The notes under the pieces are model-generated. The model saw nothing but the letters and a program-made list of their open reading frames with translations. It did not search any database and had not been told where the DNA came from. A stretch of 64,000 bases of DNA, from contig JAIRVP010000015.1 of the NCBI GenBank assembly GCA_031253835.1, positions 1 to 64,000 of the forward strand, written 5' to 3'. The first letter of the stretch is position 1, and every line of letters begins with the position of its first letter. This DNA comes from Burkholderia sp. (lineage in GTDB: Bacteria > Pseudomonadota > Gammaproteobacteria > Burkholderiales > Burkholderiaceae). The position numbers and the translations under genes were made by a program. Below, one piece after another: positions 35,545-47,549 of this stretch.

Positions 35545-36429
35545 GTGGCGACGCAGCGGGCGGCGCGGGCGCTGATCTTCACCGCGGACGACTTCGGGCT
35601 GCACCCGCGCGTCAACGCGGCGGTCGAGCGTGCGCACCGCGACGGCGTGCTGAACGCCGCCAGCCTGATGGTCGGCGCGCCCGCCGCGCAGGATGCGATC
35701 GAACGCGCGCGGCGGCTGCCGTCGCTCGCGGTCGGCCTGCACCTGGTGCTTGCGGACGGGCCGGCCACGCTGCCCGCGCATGAGATTCCCGCGCTCGTCG
35801 GTTCCGACGGGCGGTTCGGCGATGCGATGGCGAAGGACGGCTGTCGCTTCTTCTTCCTGCCGCACGTGCGCGCGCAACTGCGCCGCGAGATCCGGGCGCA
35901 GTTCGACGCGTTCGCGGCGAGCGGCCTGCCGCTCGACCACGTGAACGCGCACAAGCATTTCCACCTGCATCCGACCGTGCTGTCGATGATCATCGAGATC
36001 GGCCGCGACTACGGGCTGCGCGCGGTGCGGCTGCCGTACGAGACAAGCGCGCCCGCGCTGCTCAAGCCGTGGATCGCGCTCGTGCGCGCGCGGCTCGACC
36101 GCGCGGGACTCGCGCACAACGACTACGTGGTCGGGATCGAACATACGGGCGCGATGGACGAGGCCGTGCTGCTCGACGCGCTCGGGAAACTGCCGCCGGG
36201 TGTCGGCGAGATCTACTGCCATCCGGCCGAGGCCGGCGACGGCCCGATCACGCCGACGATGGCCGGCTATCGTCCGGTCGACGAACTCGACGCGCTGCTG
36301 TCGCCGCGCGTCGCGGCCGCGCTGCAGGCGGCGGGCGTCGCGACCGGCGGCTTTGCCGACGTGTTCGGCCAGCCCGCGGCACGTCGCGGCGCGCACGCGT
36401 CGCGCGCACCGGGAGCGCAGCCGTCATGA
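35545..36429 (+). CDS. hpnK: Hopanoid biosynthesis deacetylase HpnK
   Basis: 294-aa YdjC/ChbG-fold deacetylase with GTG start. It removes the acetyl group from the N-acetylglucosaminyl hopanoid made by HpnI. Motifs are IFTADDFGLHPRVN (metal Asp), GLHLVLADGP and HVNAHKHFHLHPTV (metal His), and EIYCHPAEAGD. Its TGA overlaps the hpnL ATG (ATGA). Confidence 0.94.
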   Translation: MATQRAARALIFTADDFGLHPRVNAAVERAHRDGVLNAASLMVGAPAAQDAIERARRLPSLAVGLHLVLADGPATLPAHEIPALVGSDGRFGDAMAKDGCRFFFLPHVRAQLRREIRAQFDAFAASGLPLDHVNAHKHFHLHPTVLSMIIEIGRDYGLRAVRLPYETSAPALLKPWIALVRARLDRAGLAHNDYVVGIEHTGAMDEAVLLDALGKLPPGVGEIYCHPAEAGDGPITPTMAGYRPVDELDALLSPRVAAALQAAGVATGGFADVFGQPAARRGAHASRAPGAQPS

Positions 36430-37475
36430 GCAAGTGGATCAAGTGGCTCGGCTGGCCGATCGGCATCGGCATCCTGCTCGCGCTGGGGCTGCACGAAGGC
36501 GTCGGCGACGTGTCGCAGATGCTCGCGCGCGCCGGCTACGCGCTGCTGTGGCTCGTGCCGTTCCATGGGCTGCCGCTGCTGCTCGATGCGTACGCATGGC
36601 ACCTGCTGCTCGACCGGCGCAGTTCGCTGCCGTTCCTGTGGTGGATCGCGACCGTGCGAGAGGCCGTGAACCGGCTGCTGCCCGTGGTCGGGATCGGCGG
36701 CGAGATCGTCGGCATCCGGCTGGCGCGCTGGCAGGTGCCCGACGCGAGCCGCGTGACCGCGTCGGTGATCGTCGAGGTACTCGTGACGATCGTCGTCCAG
36801 TATGCGTTCGCGGCGCTCGGCCTCGTGCTGCTGCTCGCGTCGACGGACAACATGGGCGGCGGCACGATCGGCCTCGCGCTGCTCTTGACGCTGCCGTTGC
36901 CGGTGCTCGGCGTCGTGCTGATGCGGCGCGGCGGCATCTTCCATGCGATCGAGCGTTTCGCGGGCCGCCTGCTCGGCGATTCGCACCGGCTGCTGCAGGG
37001 CGTCGACGGCCGCCGGCTCGACGCCGACATCGATGCGCTGATGTCGCGCACGGGCCTGCTGTTCAGCGCATTCTTCTGGCAGCTGGCCGGCTATGTGCTC
37101 GGCGCGCTCGAAATCTACTGGGCGCTCGCGCTGCTCGGCCATCCGGTATCGATCGGCGGTGCGATCGCGATCGAGGCGATGACGCAGGCCGTGCGGCATG
37201 CGGCGTTCATGGTGCCGGGCGGGCTCGGCGTGCAGGAGGCGACCGTCGTGCTGCTCGCGCAGATGTTCGGCGTCGACCGCGAGACGGCGCTGTCGCTCGC
37301 GGTGGTCAAGCGCGGCCGCGAGGTGTTGTTCGGCTGCCTGGCGCTCGGCTCGTGGCAGCTTGCCGAGCTCGTGCGTACGCGCCGCCGCATCGGCGTGCCG
37401 CCGGCCGTGCCGCGCGCGCCGCAGCCGGCGAGCCGCGTGTCCGAAACCGAGACCGAAACCGAAACGACGCATTGA
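36426..37475 (+). CDS. hpnL: Hopanoid-associated membrane protein HpnL (putative flippase)
   Basis: 349-aa protein with about eight membrane helices, of the lysylphosphatidylglycerol synthase TM/UPF0104 type. MTQAVRHAAFMVPGGLGVQE is the conserved family segment. HpnL is proposed to move hopanoids across the inner membrane. Translationally coupled to hpnK. The last 20 residues include a Glu/Thr repeat (SETETETETT) encoded by a hexanucleotide repeat. Confidence 0.92.
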   Translation: MSKWIKWLGWPIGIGILLALGLHEGVGDVSQMLARAGYALLWLVPFHGLPLLLDAYAWHLLLDRRSSLPFLWWIATVREAVNRLLPVVGIGGEIVGIRLARWQVPDASRVTASVIVEVLVTIVVQYAFAALGLVLLLASTDNMGGGTIGLALLLTLPLPVLGVVLMRRGGIFHAIERFAGRLLGDSHRLLQGVDGRRLDADIDALMSRTGLLFSAFFWQLAGYVLGALEIYWALALLGHPVSIGGAIAIEAMTQAVRHAAFMVPGGLGVQEATVVLLAQMFGVDRETALSLAVVKRGREVLFGCLALGSWQLAELVRTRRRIGVPPAVPRAPQPASRVSETETETETTH

Positions 37476-37478
37476 ACA

Positions 37479-37510
37479 CGAGACGGGCCGCGCGCCCGTC
37501 TCGCGCTTTT
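37479..37510 (+). terminator. Probable terminator of hpnIJKL
   Basis: CGAGACGGGC and GCCCGTCTCG form a 10-bp stem, followed by CGCTTTT. The T run is short. Confidence 0.6.
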
Positions 37511-37562
37511 GGCGTTGCACGGGTATCCTTGCCGCGTGTTTTCTTCACGCGCATTTCTTCCG

Positions 37563-38120
37563 ATGATTTTCCGATTCCGGCTGCTTCCCGTGACGATGCT
37601 GGCTGCTGCGCTGGCGCTGACTGGCTGCGACGACAAGCAAGGCGACCTCGACGTGCAACGTATCAGGGACTTCTTCAACGCGATCAAGCCCGCACCGCTG
37701 CTGCTGAAAGGGCTGAAGGTCGGCGAATCGACCGAGGCCGACGTGCGCGGCACGATGGGCAAGCCCGAGATCGTGCGCGAGTTCACCGACGGCTCGAAAC
37801 GCTACGAATACCCGCGCGGCCCGATGGGCAACCAGACCTGGTTCGTCGATCTCGATGCGAACGGGCGCTACACGGGCGCGACGCAGGTGCTGACCGCCGG
37901 GAATTTCGCGAAGGTGCGCCCGGGGATGACCGAGGACGAGGTGCGGCGCCTGCTCGGCAAACCCGGCGACATCGCGCAGTATCCGCTGAAGCCCGAGACG
38001 GTCTGGAGCTGGCGCTGGCTCGAGGACGGCGTCAACACCGACGCGTTCTTCAACGTCCATTTCGGCCCGGACGGGCTTGTCTATACGACTTCGCGCTCCG
38101 ACATCCTGAAGGGACGGTAA
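37563..38120 (+). CDS. SmpA/OmlA (BamE-like) outer-membrane lipoprotein
   Basis: 185 aa; ATG at 37563. A lipoprotein signal ends LALTGC (Cys about 21). Two similar halves follow, each with a BamE-type pattern: LKVGESTEADVRGTMGKPE and VRPGMTEDEVRRLLGKPG, then a WSWRW strand. BamE has one such unit; here two are in tandem. It follows hpnL after a terminator-like stem and could help envelope assembly. Not the housekeeping BamE by length. Confidence 0.85.
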   Translation: MIFRFRLLPVTMLAAALALTGCDDKQGDLDVQRIRDFFNAIKPAPLLLKGLKVGESTEADVRGTMGKPEIVREFTDGSKRYEYPRGPMGNQTWFVDLDANGRYTGATQVLTAGNFAKVRPGMTEDEVRRLLGKPGDIAQYPLKPETVWSWRWLEDGVNTDAFFNVHFGPDGLVYTTSRSDILKGR

Positions 38121-38167
38121 GCGCGGCCGCCTTCGGCGCTATATCGAAAAAGCGACCGGAAAATTGC

Positions 38168-38218
38168 AAAAAGTCCGCTTCCCTGCGTGTCATCCGACTG
38201 TCAGGAAGCGGCTTTTTT
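38168..38218 (+). terminator. Terminator of the SmpA/OmlA-like gene
   Basis: CCGCTTCC and GGAAGCGG pair across a 21-nt loop and are followed by CTTTTTT; AAAAAG lies before the stem and extends it. Confidence 0.75.
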
Positions 38219-38265
38219 CCTTTTGAAACAGCGGCGTAGGTCGCGGTCGCAAATGGTGGGACGGG

Positions 38266-38282
38266 TTGCTGCGATGCAGCAA
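38266..38282. promoter_or_regulatory. Palindrome upstream of hisQMP operon
   Basis: TTGCTGC-GAT-GCAGCAA is a perfect inverted repeat with 7-bp arms, 109 nt before the hisQ GTG and just after the previous terminator. Candidate operator for the transport operon; the ArgR-like regulator encoded in the same operon is one possible binder. Confidence 0.45.
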
Positions 38283-38390
38283 TCATGCGCAAGGTGATTT
38301 GAGGCAATCAATTTCGCTTGCGACTATCCGCGTCAGCCCGGCGCGGGACAGGCATACGCGTCGGCATTCATTCCAACTCTGGAGACGCGC

Positions 38391-39080
38391 GTGTTCCTTT
38401 ACGGCTTTGGTCCTGTCCTCTGGGCCGGCACCGTGCAGACCATCGAGCTGTCGGTGCTGTCGCTCGCCACTGCGGTGGCGCTGGGGCTGATCGGCGCGGT
38501 GGCGAAGCTGTCGCACAACCGGGTGCTGCGAGCGATCGCGACCGGTTATACGACGCTGATCCGCTCGGTGCCCGATCTTGTGTTGATGCTGCTGCTGTTC
38601 TACAGCATCCAGATCTGGCTGAACCAGTTCACCGACCTCGTCGGCTGGGACCAGATCGACATCGACCCGTTCGTGGCCGGCGTGCTGACGCTCGGCTTCA
38701 TCTACGGCGCGTACTTCACCGAGACCTTCCGCGGCGCGTTCCTGTCGGTGCCGCGCGGCCAGCTCGAGGCCGGCGCGGCTTACGGGATGAGCGGCGCGCG
38801 CGTGTTCGTGCGGATCATGTTTCCGCAGATGATGCGCTTCGCGCTGCCGGGCATCGGCAACAACTGGCAGGTGCTCGTGAAGGCGACCGCGCTGGTGTCG
38901 ATCATCGGCCTGGCGGACGTCGTGAAGGCCGCGCAGGACGCCGGCAAGAGCACGTTCAACATGTTCTTCTTCATCCTCGTCGCGGCGCTGATCTACCTCG
39001 CGATCACGACCGTTTCCAACCTCGTGCTGATCCAGCTCGAGAAGCGTTATTCCATGGGCGTGCGGCACGCAGAACTATGA
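38391..39080 (+). CDS. hisQ: Basic amino acid ABC transporter permease (HisQ/AotQ-like)
   Basis: 229-aa inner-membrane permease with GTG start after GGAGA. Five or six helices; the EAA loop GQLEAGAAYGMSGARVFVRI contacts the ATPase. Downstream order (second permease, ATPase, GlxA-type regulator, arginine catabolic genes) indicates arginine/ornithine uptake as in Pseudomonas aot. Its stop overlaps the next start. Confidence 0.93.
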   Translation: MFLYGFGPVLWAGTVQTIELSVLSLATAVALGLIGAVAKLSHNRVLRAIATGYTTLIRSVPDLVLMLLLFYSIQIWLNQFTDLVGWDQIDIDPFVAGVLTLGFIYGAYFTETFRGAFLSVPRGQLEAGAAYGMSGARVFVRIMFPQMMRFALPGIGNNWQVLVKATALVSIIGLADVVKAAQDAGKSTFNMFFFILVAALIYLAITTVSNLVLIQLEKRYSMGVRHAEL

Positions 39081-39790
39081 TCGAGATCCTCCAGGAATTC
39101 GGCAAGGCGTTCCTTTACTGGGACGGCCAGCGCCTCTCCGGCCTCGCGGTGACGCTGTGGCTGCTCGTTGCGTCGATCTCGCTCGGCTTCGTGTGCGCGG
39201 TGCCGCTCGCGGTCGCGCGCGTGTCGAAGAAGAAGTGGGTGTCGATGCCCGTGCGGTTCTACACGTACGTGTTCCGCGGCACGCCGCTCTACGTGCAGTT
39301 GCTGCTGATGTACACGGGCATGTACAGCCTCGAGTTCGTGCGGTCGCACTCGCTGCTCGACGCGTTCTTCCGCAGCGGTTTCAACTGCGCGATTCTCGCG
39401 TTCGCGCTGAACACCTGCGCGTACACGACCGAGATCTTTGCCGGCGCGATCCGTGCGATTCCGCACGGCGAGGTCGAGGCGGCGCGTGCGTACGGGATGT
39501 CGCCGTTCACGATGTACTGCCGCGTGATCCTGCCGTCGGCGCTGCGTCGTGCGCTGCCGCTGTACAGCAACGAGGTGATCCTGATGCTGCACGCGACGAC
39601 CGTGGCGTTCACGGCGACCGTGCCGGACATCCTGAAGGTCGCACGTGACGCGAATTCCGCGACCTACATGGCGTTCCAGTCGTTCGGAATCGCCGCGCTG
39701 ATCTATCTTGCGGTATCTTTCGCACTCGTCGCGGCGTTTCGCCGCGCGGAGCGCCACTGGCTCGCGTATCTCGCGGCCGCCCGTCATTGA
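39077..39790 (+). CDS. hisM: Basic amino acid ABC transporter permease (HisM/AotM-like)
   Basis: 237-aa permease partner of the previous gene, ATGA overlap. Contains [18 protein letters not shown], typical of His/Arg/ornithine permeases, and the EAA loop [20 protein letters not shown]. The heterodimer would form the membrane channel. Confidence 0.94.
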   Translation: MIEILQEFGKAFLYWDGQRLSGLAVTLWLLVASISLGFVCAVPLAVARVSKKKWVSMPVRFYTYVFRGTPLYVQLLLMYTGMYSLEFVRSHSLLDAFFRSGFNCAILAFALNTCAYTTEIFAGAIRAIPHGEVEAARAYGMSPFTMYCRVILPSALRRALPLYSNEVILMLHATTVAFTATVPDILKVARDANSATYMAFQSFGIAALIYLAVSFALVAAFRRAERHWLAYLAAARH

Positions 39791-39810
39791 TTCACTTCGA
39801 GGAGAGCCAG

Positions 39811-40605
39811 TTGGCCGAGATCACTCAAACGAACGGTGCCACCAAGCTTGCGGCGCTCGACATCCACAAGCGCTATGGCGACAACGAGGTGCTCAAGGGC
39901 GTGTCGCTGAACGCGAAGGCCGGTGACGTCATCAGCATCATCGGCGCGAGCGGCTCGGGCAAGAGCACGTTCCTGCGCTGCATCAATTTCCTCGAGCGGC
40001 CGAATGCGGGGCAGATCGTCGTCGACGGCGAGGCCGTGCGCACGAAGGCCGATCGCGCCGGCGCGCTCGAAGTTGCCGATCACAAGCAGCTGCAGCGTAT
40101 CCGCACGAAGCTCGCGATGGTGTTCCAGCACTTCAATCTGTGGGCGCACATGAACGTGCTCGAGAACGTGATGGAAGCGCCCGTGCACGTGCTCGGCATT
40201 TCGAAGAAGGAAGCCGAGGACCGTGCGCGCGAGTACCTGGAAAAGGTCGGCCTGCCGCCGCGTGTCGAGAAGCAGTATCCGTCGCACCTGTCGGGCGGCC
40301 AGCAGCAGCGCGTGGCGATTGCGCGTGCGCTCGCGATGCATCCGGACGTGATGCTGTTCGACGAGCCGACGTCTGCGCTCGACCCGGAGCTGGTGGGCGA
40401 AGTGCTGAAGGTGATGCAGAAGCTGGCCGAGGAAGGCCGCACGATGATCGTCGTCACGCACGAGATGGGTTTCGCGCGCAACGTGTCGAATCATGTGATG
40501 TTCCTGCATCAGGGGCGGACCGAGGAAGAGGGCGATCCGAAGGAGGTGCTGGTGCGCCCGCAGAGCGAGCGGCTCAAGCAGTTCCTGTCGGGCAGCCTCA
40601 AGTAA
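39811..40605 (+). CDS. hisP: Basic amino acid ABC transporter ATPase (HisP/AotP-like)
   Basis: 264-aa ATPase. TTG at 39811 is chosen because GAGGAG lies 6 nt upstream; TTG at 39787 would overlap hisM. Walker [11 protein letters not shown], signature LSGGQQQR, Walker [13 protein letters not shown], switch VTHEMGFA. Powers the hisQ-hisM permease; the binding protein is not in this operon but at 50220. Confidence 0.94.
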   Translation: MAEITQTNGATKLAALDIHKRYGDNEVLKGVSLNAKAGDVISIIGASGSGKSTFLRCINFLERPNAGQIVVDGEAVRTKADRAGALEVADHKQLQRIRTKLAMVFQHFNLWAHMNVLENVMEAPVHVLGISKKEAEDRAREYLEKVGLPPRVEKQYPSHLSGGQQQRVAIARALAMHPDVMLFDEPTSALDPELVGEVLKVMQKLAEEGRTMIVVTHEMGFARNVSNHVMFLHQGRTEEEGDPKEVLVRPQSERLKQFLSGSLK

Positions 40606-40627
40606 CGCGACAGGGCAGGTTTCGAAC

Positions 40628-41668
40628 GTGGTACCGGTGTCTCGTCCCGCAGGCGCCACCCGCACGACGCAGGTGGCGATCGTTGCATTGCCGCCCGTGT
40701 CGATGTCGGGCGTGGGTCCGATCGTCGATGCATTGAATCTGGCGAACGAGATCGACGGGCGGCTGCTGTACCGCTGGCAGGTGTGTTCGTGGGACGGGCG
40801 GCCCGTGCCGCTCGCGGGCGGTGCGCAGTGGCATGCCGACGCGGCGTTCAACGATGCGATCGCGTGCGACTGGGTGATCGTCGTGACGGAGCGGTTTCAG
40901 CAGTTTGCCGATTACCGGCTGTTTCTCGCGAGTCTCGCGCGGGTCGGGCAGCGCACGCCGGTCGTGTCCGGCATTCACCACGGCGTGTGGTGGCTCGCGA
41001 TGGCCGGGCAGCTTTCCGGGTATCGCGTGAGCGTGAACTGGGAGACGTATCAGCAGTTCGCCGAGCAGTTCGAGCGGTCGATCGTCACGCAGCAGATCTT
41101 CGAGATCGATCGCGATCGGGCGACCTGTGCGGGTGGGCAGGCTACCGTCGATTTCATGCTGGCCATGATTGGCCGGGAACATGGGGCGGACCTCGCGGAG
41201 CGGATTGCCGATGCACTCGGGGTCGGGGCTTTGCGGAGCGGTGAGGAGCGGCAGCGGATTCCTTTTGTGACTGCGCCGGGCGAGCGGCATCCTCGGTTGA
41301 ACGATGCGTTGCAGTTGATGGAAGCCAATGTCGAGGATCCCTTGACGACTGACGAGATCGCCGAGTTGGTCGGTGTGTCGCGCCGGCAGCTGGAGCGGCT
41401 CTTTCGACAGTATCTCGGGGCAATGCCCTCCAAGTATTACCTCAATCTCCGGTTGCTCAAGGCTCGGACTCAGTTGCAGCGGACCAGCAAGTCTGTTGTG
41501 CAGGTTAGCCTCGCCTGCGGGTTTTCTTCTGCTGCGCACTTTTCCAATGCTTATCGCGAACGGTTTGGCGTTACGCCTCGGGAGGATCGGCGAGCGTGGC
41601 TCGAGAAGCAGACCGGCGGGGGCAGTGAACCTCGTGGGGGAGCGCTCGTCGAGCGTGGGAAGGATTGA
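40628..41668 (+). CDS. argR: ArgR-like AraC/GlxA-type transcriptional regulator
   Basis: 346 aa, GTG start. The N-terminal DJ-1/PfpI-like domain (about 14-190, VAIVALPPVSMSGVGPIVDAL) has no catalytic Cys motif visible, and an AraC HTH (about 225-320) contains LVGVSRRQLERLFRQYLG and LACGFSSAAHFSNAYRERFG. In Pseudomonas the same position, after aotP and before the aru genes, is held by ArgR, which activates arginine uptake and catabolism. Codon use becomes less GC-rich towards its 3' end, where the repeat element begins 30 nt downstream. Confidence 0.88.
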   Translation: MVPVSRPAGATRTTQVAIVALPPVSMSGVGPIVDALNLANEIDGRLLYRWQVCSWDGRPVPLAGGAQWHADAAFNDAIACDWVIVVTERFQQFADYRLFLASLARVGQRTPVVSGIHHGVWWLAMAGQLSGYRVSVNWETYQQFAEQFERSIVTQQIFEIDRDRATCAGGQATVDFMLAMIGREHGADLAERIADALGVGALRSGEERQRIPFVTAPGERHPRLNDALQLMEANVEDPLTTDEIAELVGVSRRQLERLFRQYLGAMPSKYYLNLRLLKARTQLQRTSKSVVQVSLACGFSSAAHFSNAYRERFGVTPREDRRAWLEKQTGGGSEPRGGALVERGKD

Positions 41669-41697
41669 TTCAGGTTCTTGCAGTGCGCTGACGTTTT

Positions 41698-41965
41698 CGT
41701 GAAGTACCTGTGATCGTGTCGGTCTATTTGTGTCGCCCCTGCGCGGGGCAGCGGTCACTTTTCTTTGTCTTGCCAAAGAAAAGTAACCAAAAGAAAGGCG
41801 CCCGGAAAACGCATGACCTCCCGGTGCCATGGTTTTCTGAGTGGCCCTCGCCTAAGTGTCCGCACCAGTCAGGAACCCGGAGTGGTTCGAGCAATGGGTC
41901 TGACACCCACCCGTACCCAACAGAGTGGTATACCGCCCGCTAGCTCCATCCTCGCTTCGCTCGGC
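41698..41965 (+). repeat. Left arm of a long inverted repeat
   Basis: 268 nt that match the reverse complement of 42218-42486 at about 95 per cent, from CGTGAAG outside to GCTTCGCTCGGC inside. Both arms hold short open frames (for example MSCQRKVTKRKAPG) with no coding character. I believe this is a dispersed repeat of Burkholderia genomes that often lies between genes. Confidence 0.9.
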
Positions 41966-42217
41966 TGCAAGGTACTTCAGGTCGTGCGGTTGAGTTCGGT
42001 GCTCTCCCATTCAGACGTGTTGCCGGCAGGCATTTCCTCCATTCACATCATTCGTGTGACTACGCTGTTTGCGGATCGATAATTGCTCGACGGTGTACTT
42101 GCTGCGCCCCATTTTTTCTTGGGACGGCACCGAATCTTGTGCTCATCGAAAATGACGGTTTGTCCCGTGTGTGGGCGCTTGTTGATCGATGACGATATTT
42201 GCGGGGGGGTACCGATC

Positions 42218-42486
42218 GGCCGAGCGAAGCGAGGGCGGAGCTAGCGGGCGGTATACCACTCTGTTGGGTACGAGTAGGTGTCAGACCCATTGCTCGAACC
42301 ACTCCGGAATCCTGACTGGCGCGGACACTTAGGCGAGGGCCACTCAGAAAACCATGGCACCGGGAGGTCATGCGTTCTCCCGGCGCCTTTCTTTTGGTTA
42401 CTTTTCTTTGGCAAGACAAAGAAAAGTGACCGCTGCCCCGCGCAGGGGCGACGCAAATAGACCGACACGATCACAGGTGCTTCACG
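42218..42486 (-). repeat. Right arm of a long inverted repeat
   Basis: 269 nt, inverted copy of 41698-41965. The two arms enclose a 252-nt spacer with no convincing gene. A transcript across the element could fold into a stem of about 268 bp and may insulate the regulator gene from astC. Confidence 0.9.
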
Positions 42487-42690
42487 CCCAACGCAGGGCG
42501 CACCACCCAACCCGGGGGGCGAATCGCCCAAAAGCCTCAAAATACCGCCACCCACCCAAGAACGGACCCGCCCGAAAGGGCAAAACCAAAACCTTCCGAT
42601 AGAACCCGTCGCAAATCCGCAAGACGCTTGCGTCACCCTTACCTAAACTTGATCCTGTTGAACCCTCTTACGAAACCGAAAGGAACGACC

Positions 42691-43923
42691 ATGACGACCT
42701 CGACCGTGAACCGCCAGACATTCGACGAAGTGATGGTGCCGGTATTTTCTCCCGCCCCGTTCGTGCCGGATCGCGCAGAGGGCTCCCGCGTGTGGGACAC
42801 GGCCGGCCGCGAGTACATCGATTTCGCGTGCGGCATCGCCGTAACGTCCCTCGGCCATGGCCACCCGGAACTGCTGAAAGTCCTGGACGAGCAAAGCCGC
42901 AAGCTCTGGCACATCGGCAACGGCTACACGAACGAGCCGGTGCTGCGCCTCGCGAAGCGCCTCGAATCGCTGACCTTCGCCGACCGCGCATTCTTCGCGA
43001 ACTCGGGCGCGGAAGCGAACGAAGCGGCCCTGAAGCTCGCGCGCCGCGTCGCGTTCGACCGTCACGGCGCCGACAAGGCAGAAATCATCTCGTTCGTGCA
43101 GTCGTTTCACGGCCGCACGTTCTTCACGGTCAGCGTCGGCGGCCAGCCGAAATACTCGGAAGGCTTCGGCCCCGTGCCGGCCGGCATCAAGCACCTGCCG
43201 TACAACGACATCGAAGCCGCGAAGGCCGCGATCGGCCCGCAAACCTGTGCCGTGATCGTCGAACCCGTGCAAGGCGAAGGCGGCGTGATCCCGGCCGATC
43301 CGGCCTTCCTGAAGGCGCTGCGCGAAGCATGCGACGCACACGGCGCGCTGCTGATTTTCGACGAAGTGCAAACGGGCGTCGGCCGCACCGGCCAGTTCTA
43401 CGCGTACATGGACACGGGCGTCACGCCGGACATCCTGACGACCGCGAAGGCACTCGGCAACGGCTTCCCGATCGGCGCGATGCTGACGACCAACGAACTC
43501 GCCGCCCACTTCAAGGTCGGCGTGCACGGCACGACGTACGGCGGCAACCCGCTCGCATCGGCCATCGCGGACAAGGTCGTCGAACTGATCGGCGACCCGG
43601 CACTGCTCGAAGGCGTGCGTGAACGCAGCGTGCGCCTGAAGGGCGCGCTCGAACGCATCAACGCCCGCTTCGGCATCTTCAAGGACGTGCGCGGCAAGGG
43701 CCTGCTGGTCGGCGCCGAACTCACCGCCGCATTCGACGGCCGCGCGAAGGACTTCGTCACCGCCGCCGCCGAGAACGGCCTGATCATGCTGATCGCCGGC
43801 CCGAACGTGCTGCGCTTCGTCCCGTCGCTGGTGATCCCGTTCGACCTGCTCGACGAAGGCATGAAGCGCTTCGAGAAGGCGGTCGAACAAGTGCTCGCCG
43901 CCCAGGAAGCCACCGCGCGCTGA
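42691..43923 (+). CDS. astC: Succinylornithine transaminase (AstC/AruC)
   Basis: 410-aa class III PLP aminotransferase; ATG after AAGGAACGACC. It converts N2-succinylornithine to succinylglutamate semialdehyde, and can also act as acetylornithine transaminase. Motifs: [38 protein letters not shown], and Lys in [13 protein letters not shown]. First of the astC-aruF-aruG-astD-astB-astE run; assignment rests on that context. Confidence 0.94.
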   Translation: MTTSTVNRQTFDEVMVPVFSPAPFVPDRAEGSRVWDTAGREYIDFACGIAVTSLGHGHPELLKVLDEQSRKLWHIGNGYTNEPVLRLAKRLESLTFADRAFFANSGAEANEAALKLARRVAFDRHGADKAEIISFVQSFHGRTFFTVSVGGQPKYSEGFGPVPAGIKHLPYNDIEAAKAAIGPQTCAVIVEPVQGEGGVIPADPAFLKALREACDAHGALLIFDEVQTGVGRTGQFYAYMDTGVTPDILTTAKALGNGFPIGAMLTTNELAAHFKVGVHGTTYGGNPLASAIADKVVELIGDPALLEGVRERSVRLKGALERINARFGIFKDVRGKGLLVGAELTAAFDGRAKDFVTAAAENGLIMLIAGPNVLRFVPSLVIPFDLLDEGMKRFEKAVEQVLAAQEATAR

Positions 43924-43953
43924 TCGGCGCCCCCATCGCAGACAGGAACGACG

Positions 43954-45017
43954 ATGCTATTTGTTCGCCCCGGCAAACTCACGGATCTCGATGCGCTCGC
44001 GCACATGGCGCGCACCGCGCAGCCGGTCCTGCACTCGCTGCCGCACGACCGCGCGGCGCTCGAAGCGCGCGTGGCGCTCTCCGAAGACTCGTTTCGCGCG
44101 GACGTCGACTTCGCCGGCGAGGAGTTCTACCTCTTCGTGCTCGAGGATTCGTCGACGGGCAAGCTGCTCGGCACGGCGAGCATCGTGGCCGCGGCCGGCT
44201 ACTCGGAACCGTTCTACGCGTTCCGCAACGACGCGCTGATCCACGCGTCGCGCGAGCTGCACGTGAACCGCAAGATCCACGCGCTCACGATGTCGCACGA
44301 GCTGACCGGCAAGAGCCGGCTCGCGGGCTTCTACGTCGATCCGTCGCTGCGCGGCGACGCGGCCGCGCACCTGATCTCGCGCGCCCGGATGATGTACATC
44401 GCCGCGAACCGCCGCCGCTTCACGCCGGAAGTGTTCACGCTGCTGCTCGGCGTGAGCGACGGCAACGGCGCATCGCCGTTCTGGGAAGCGGTGGGGCGCA
44501 AGTTCTTCGGCCGCAACTTCACCGACGTCGACATCGCATCGGGCGGCCGCAGCCGCACGTTCATCGCGGAAGTGATGCCGGCCTATCCGCTCTACGTGCC
44601 GCTGCTGCCGGAAGCCGCGCAGCGCGTGCTCGGCGAGCCGAACGAAACGGCCTTGCTCGCGTACGACATCCATCTCGAGGAAGGCTTCGAGCCCGACCGC
44701 TTCGTCGACATCTTCGACGCGGGCCCGGTGCTGACCGCGCAGGTCGACCGCACCGCGTGCGTGAAGCAGGGCTCGGAGCGCATCGTGCGCGAGGCCGCGC
44801 ACCAGCAGGGCGACGTCGCGTACATGGTGTCGACGGGCAGCGGCGAATCGTTCCGCTGCGTGCTGGTCGACCTGCCGGGCGACACGGCCGATGCGCGGGG
44901 CGCCCATGCGCCGCTGGCCGGCGACGCGCGCGCGGCGCTCGATGTGAAGGATGGCGATGTCGTGCGCTGCGTGCCGCTGCATCGCCGCGACGATGAAGAT
45001 TTGAAGGGAGACGCAGC

Positions 45018-45021
<4 letters not shown>
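43954..45021 (+). CDS. aruF: Arginine/ornithine succinyltransferase, alpha subunit
   Basis: 355 aa; start preceded by AGGAACGACG, the same leader as astC and astB. It matches AstA family throughout: MLFVRPGKLTDLDALAHMAR, SHELTGKSRLAGFYVDP, NGASPFWEAVGRKFFGRNF. With the beta subunit it transfers succinyl from succinyl-CoA to arginine. Overlaps aruG by four bases. Confidence 0.94.
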
Positions 45022-47535
<2,514 letters not shown>

Positions 47536-47549
47536 TCGAGGGAACGACG

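Noticed and set aside
42086..42116. Minus-strand MGRSKYTVEQ, resembling the start of an IS3-type transposase OrfA
   Set aside because: Only ten residues resemble a transposase before the frame becomes unrelated; too short to call.
42060..42420. Open frame starting MSCQRKVTKRKAPG in the inverted-repeat arms
   Set aside because: The same peptide is encoded in both arms, it runs out of the repeat into unrelated sequence, and composition is that of translated repeat DNA.
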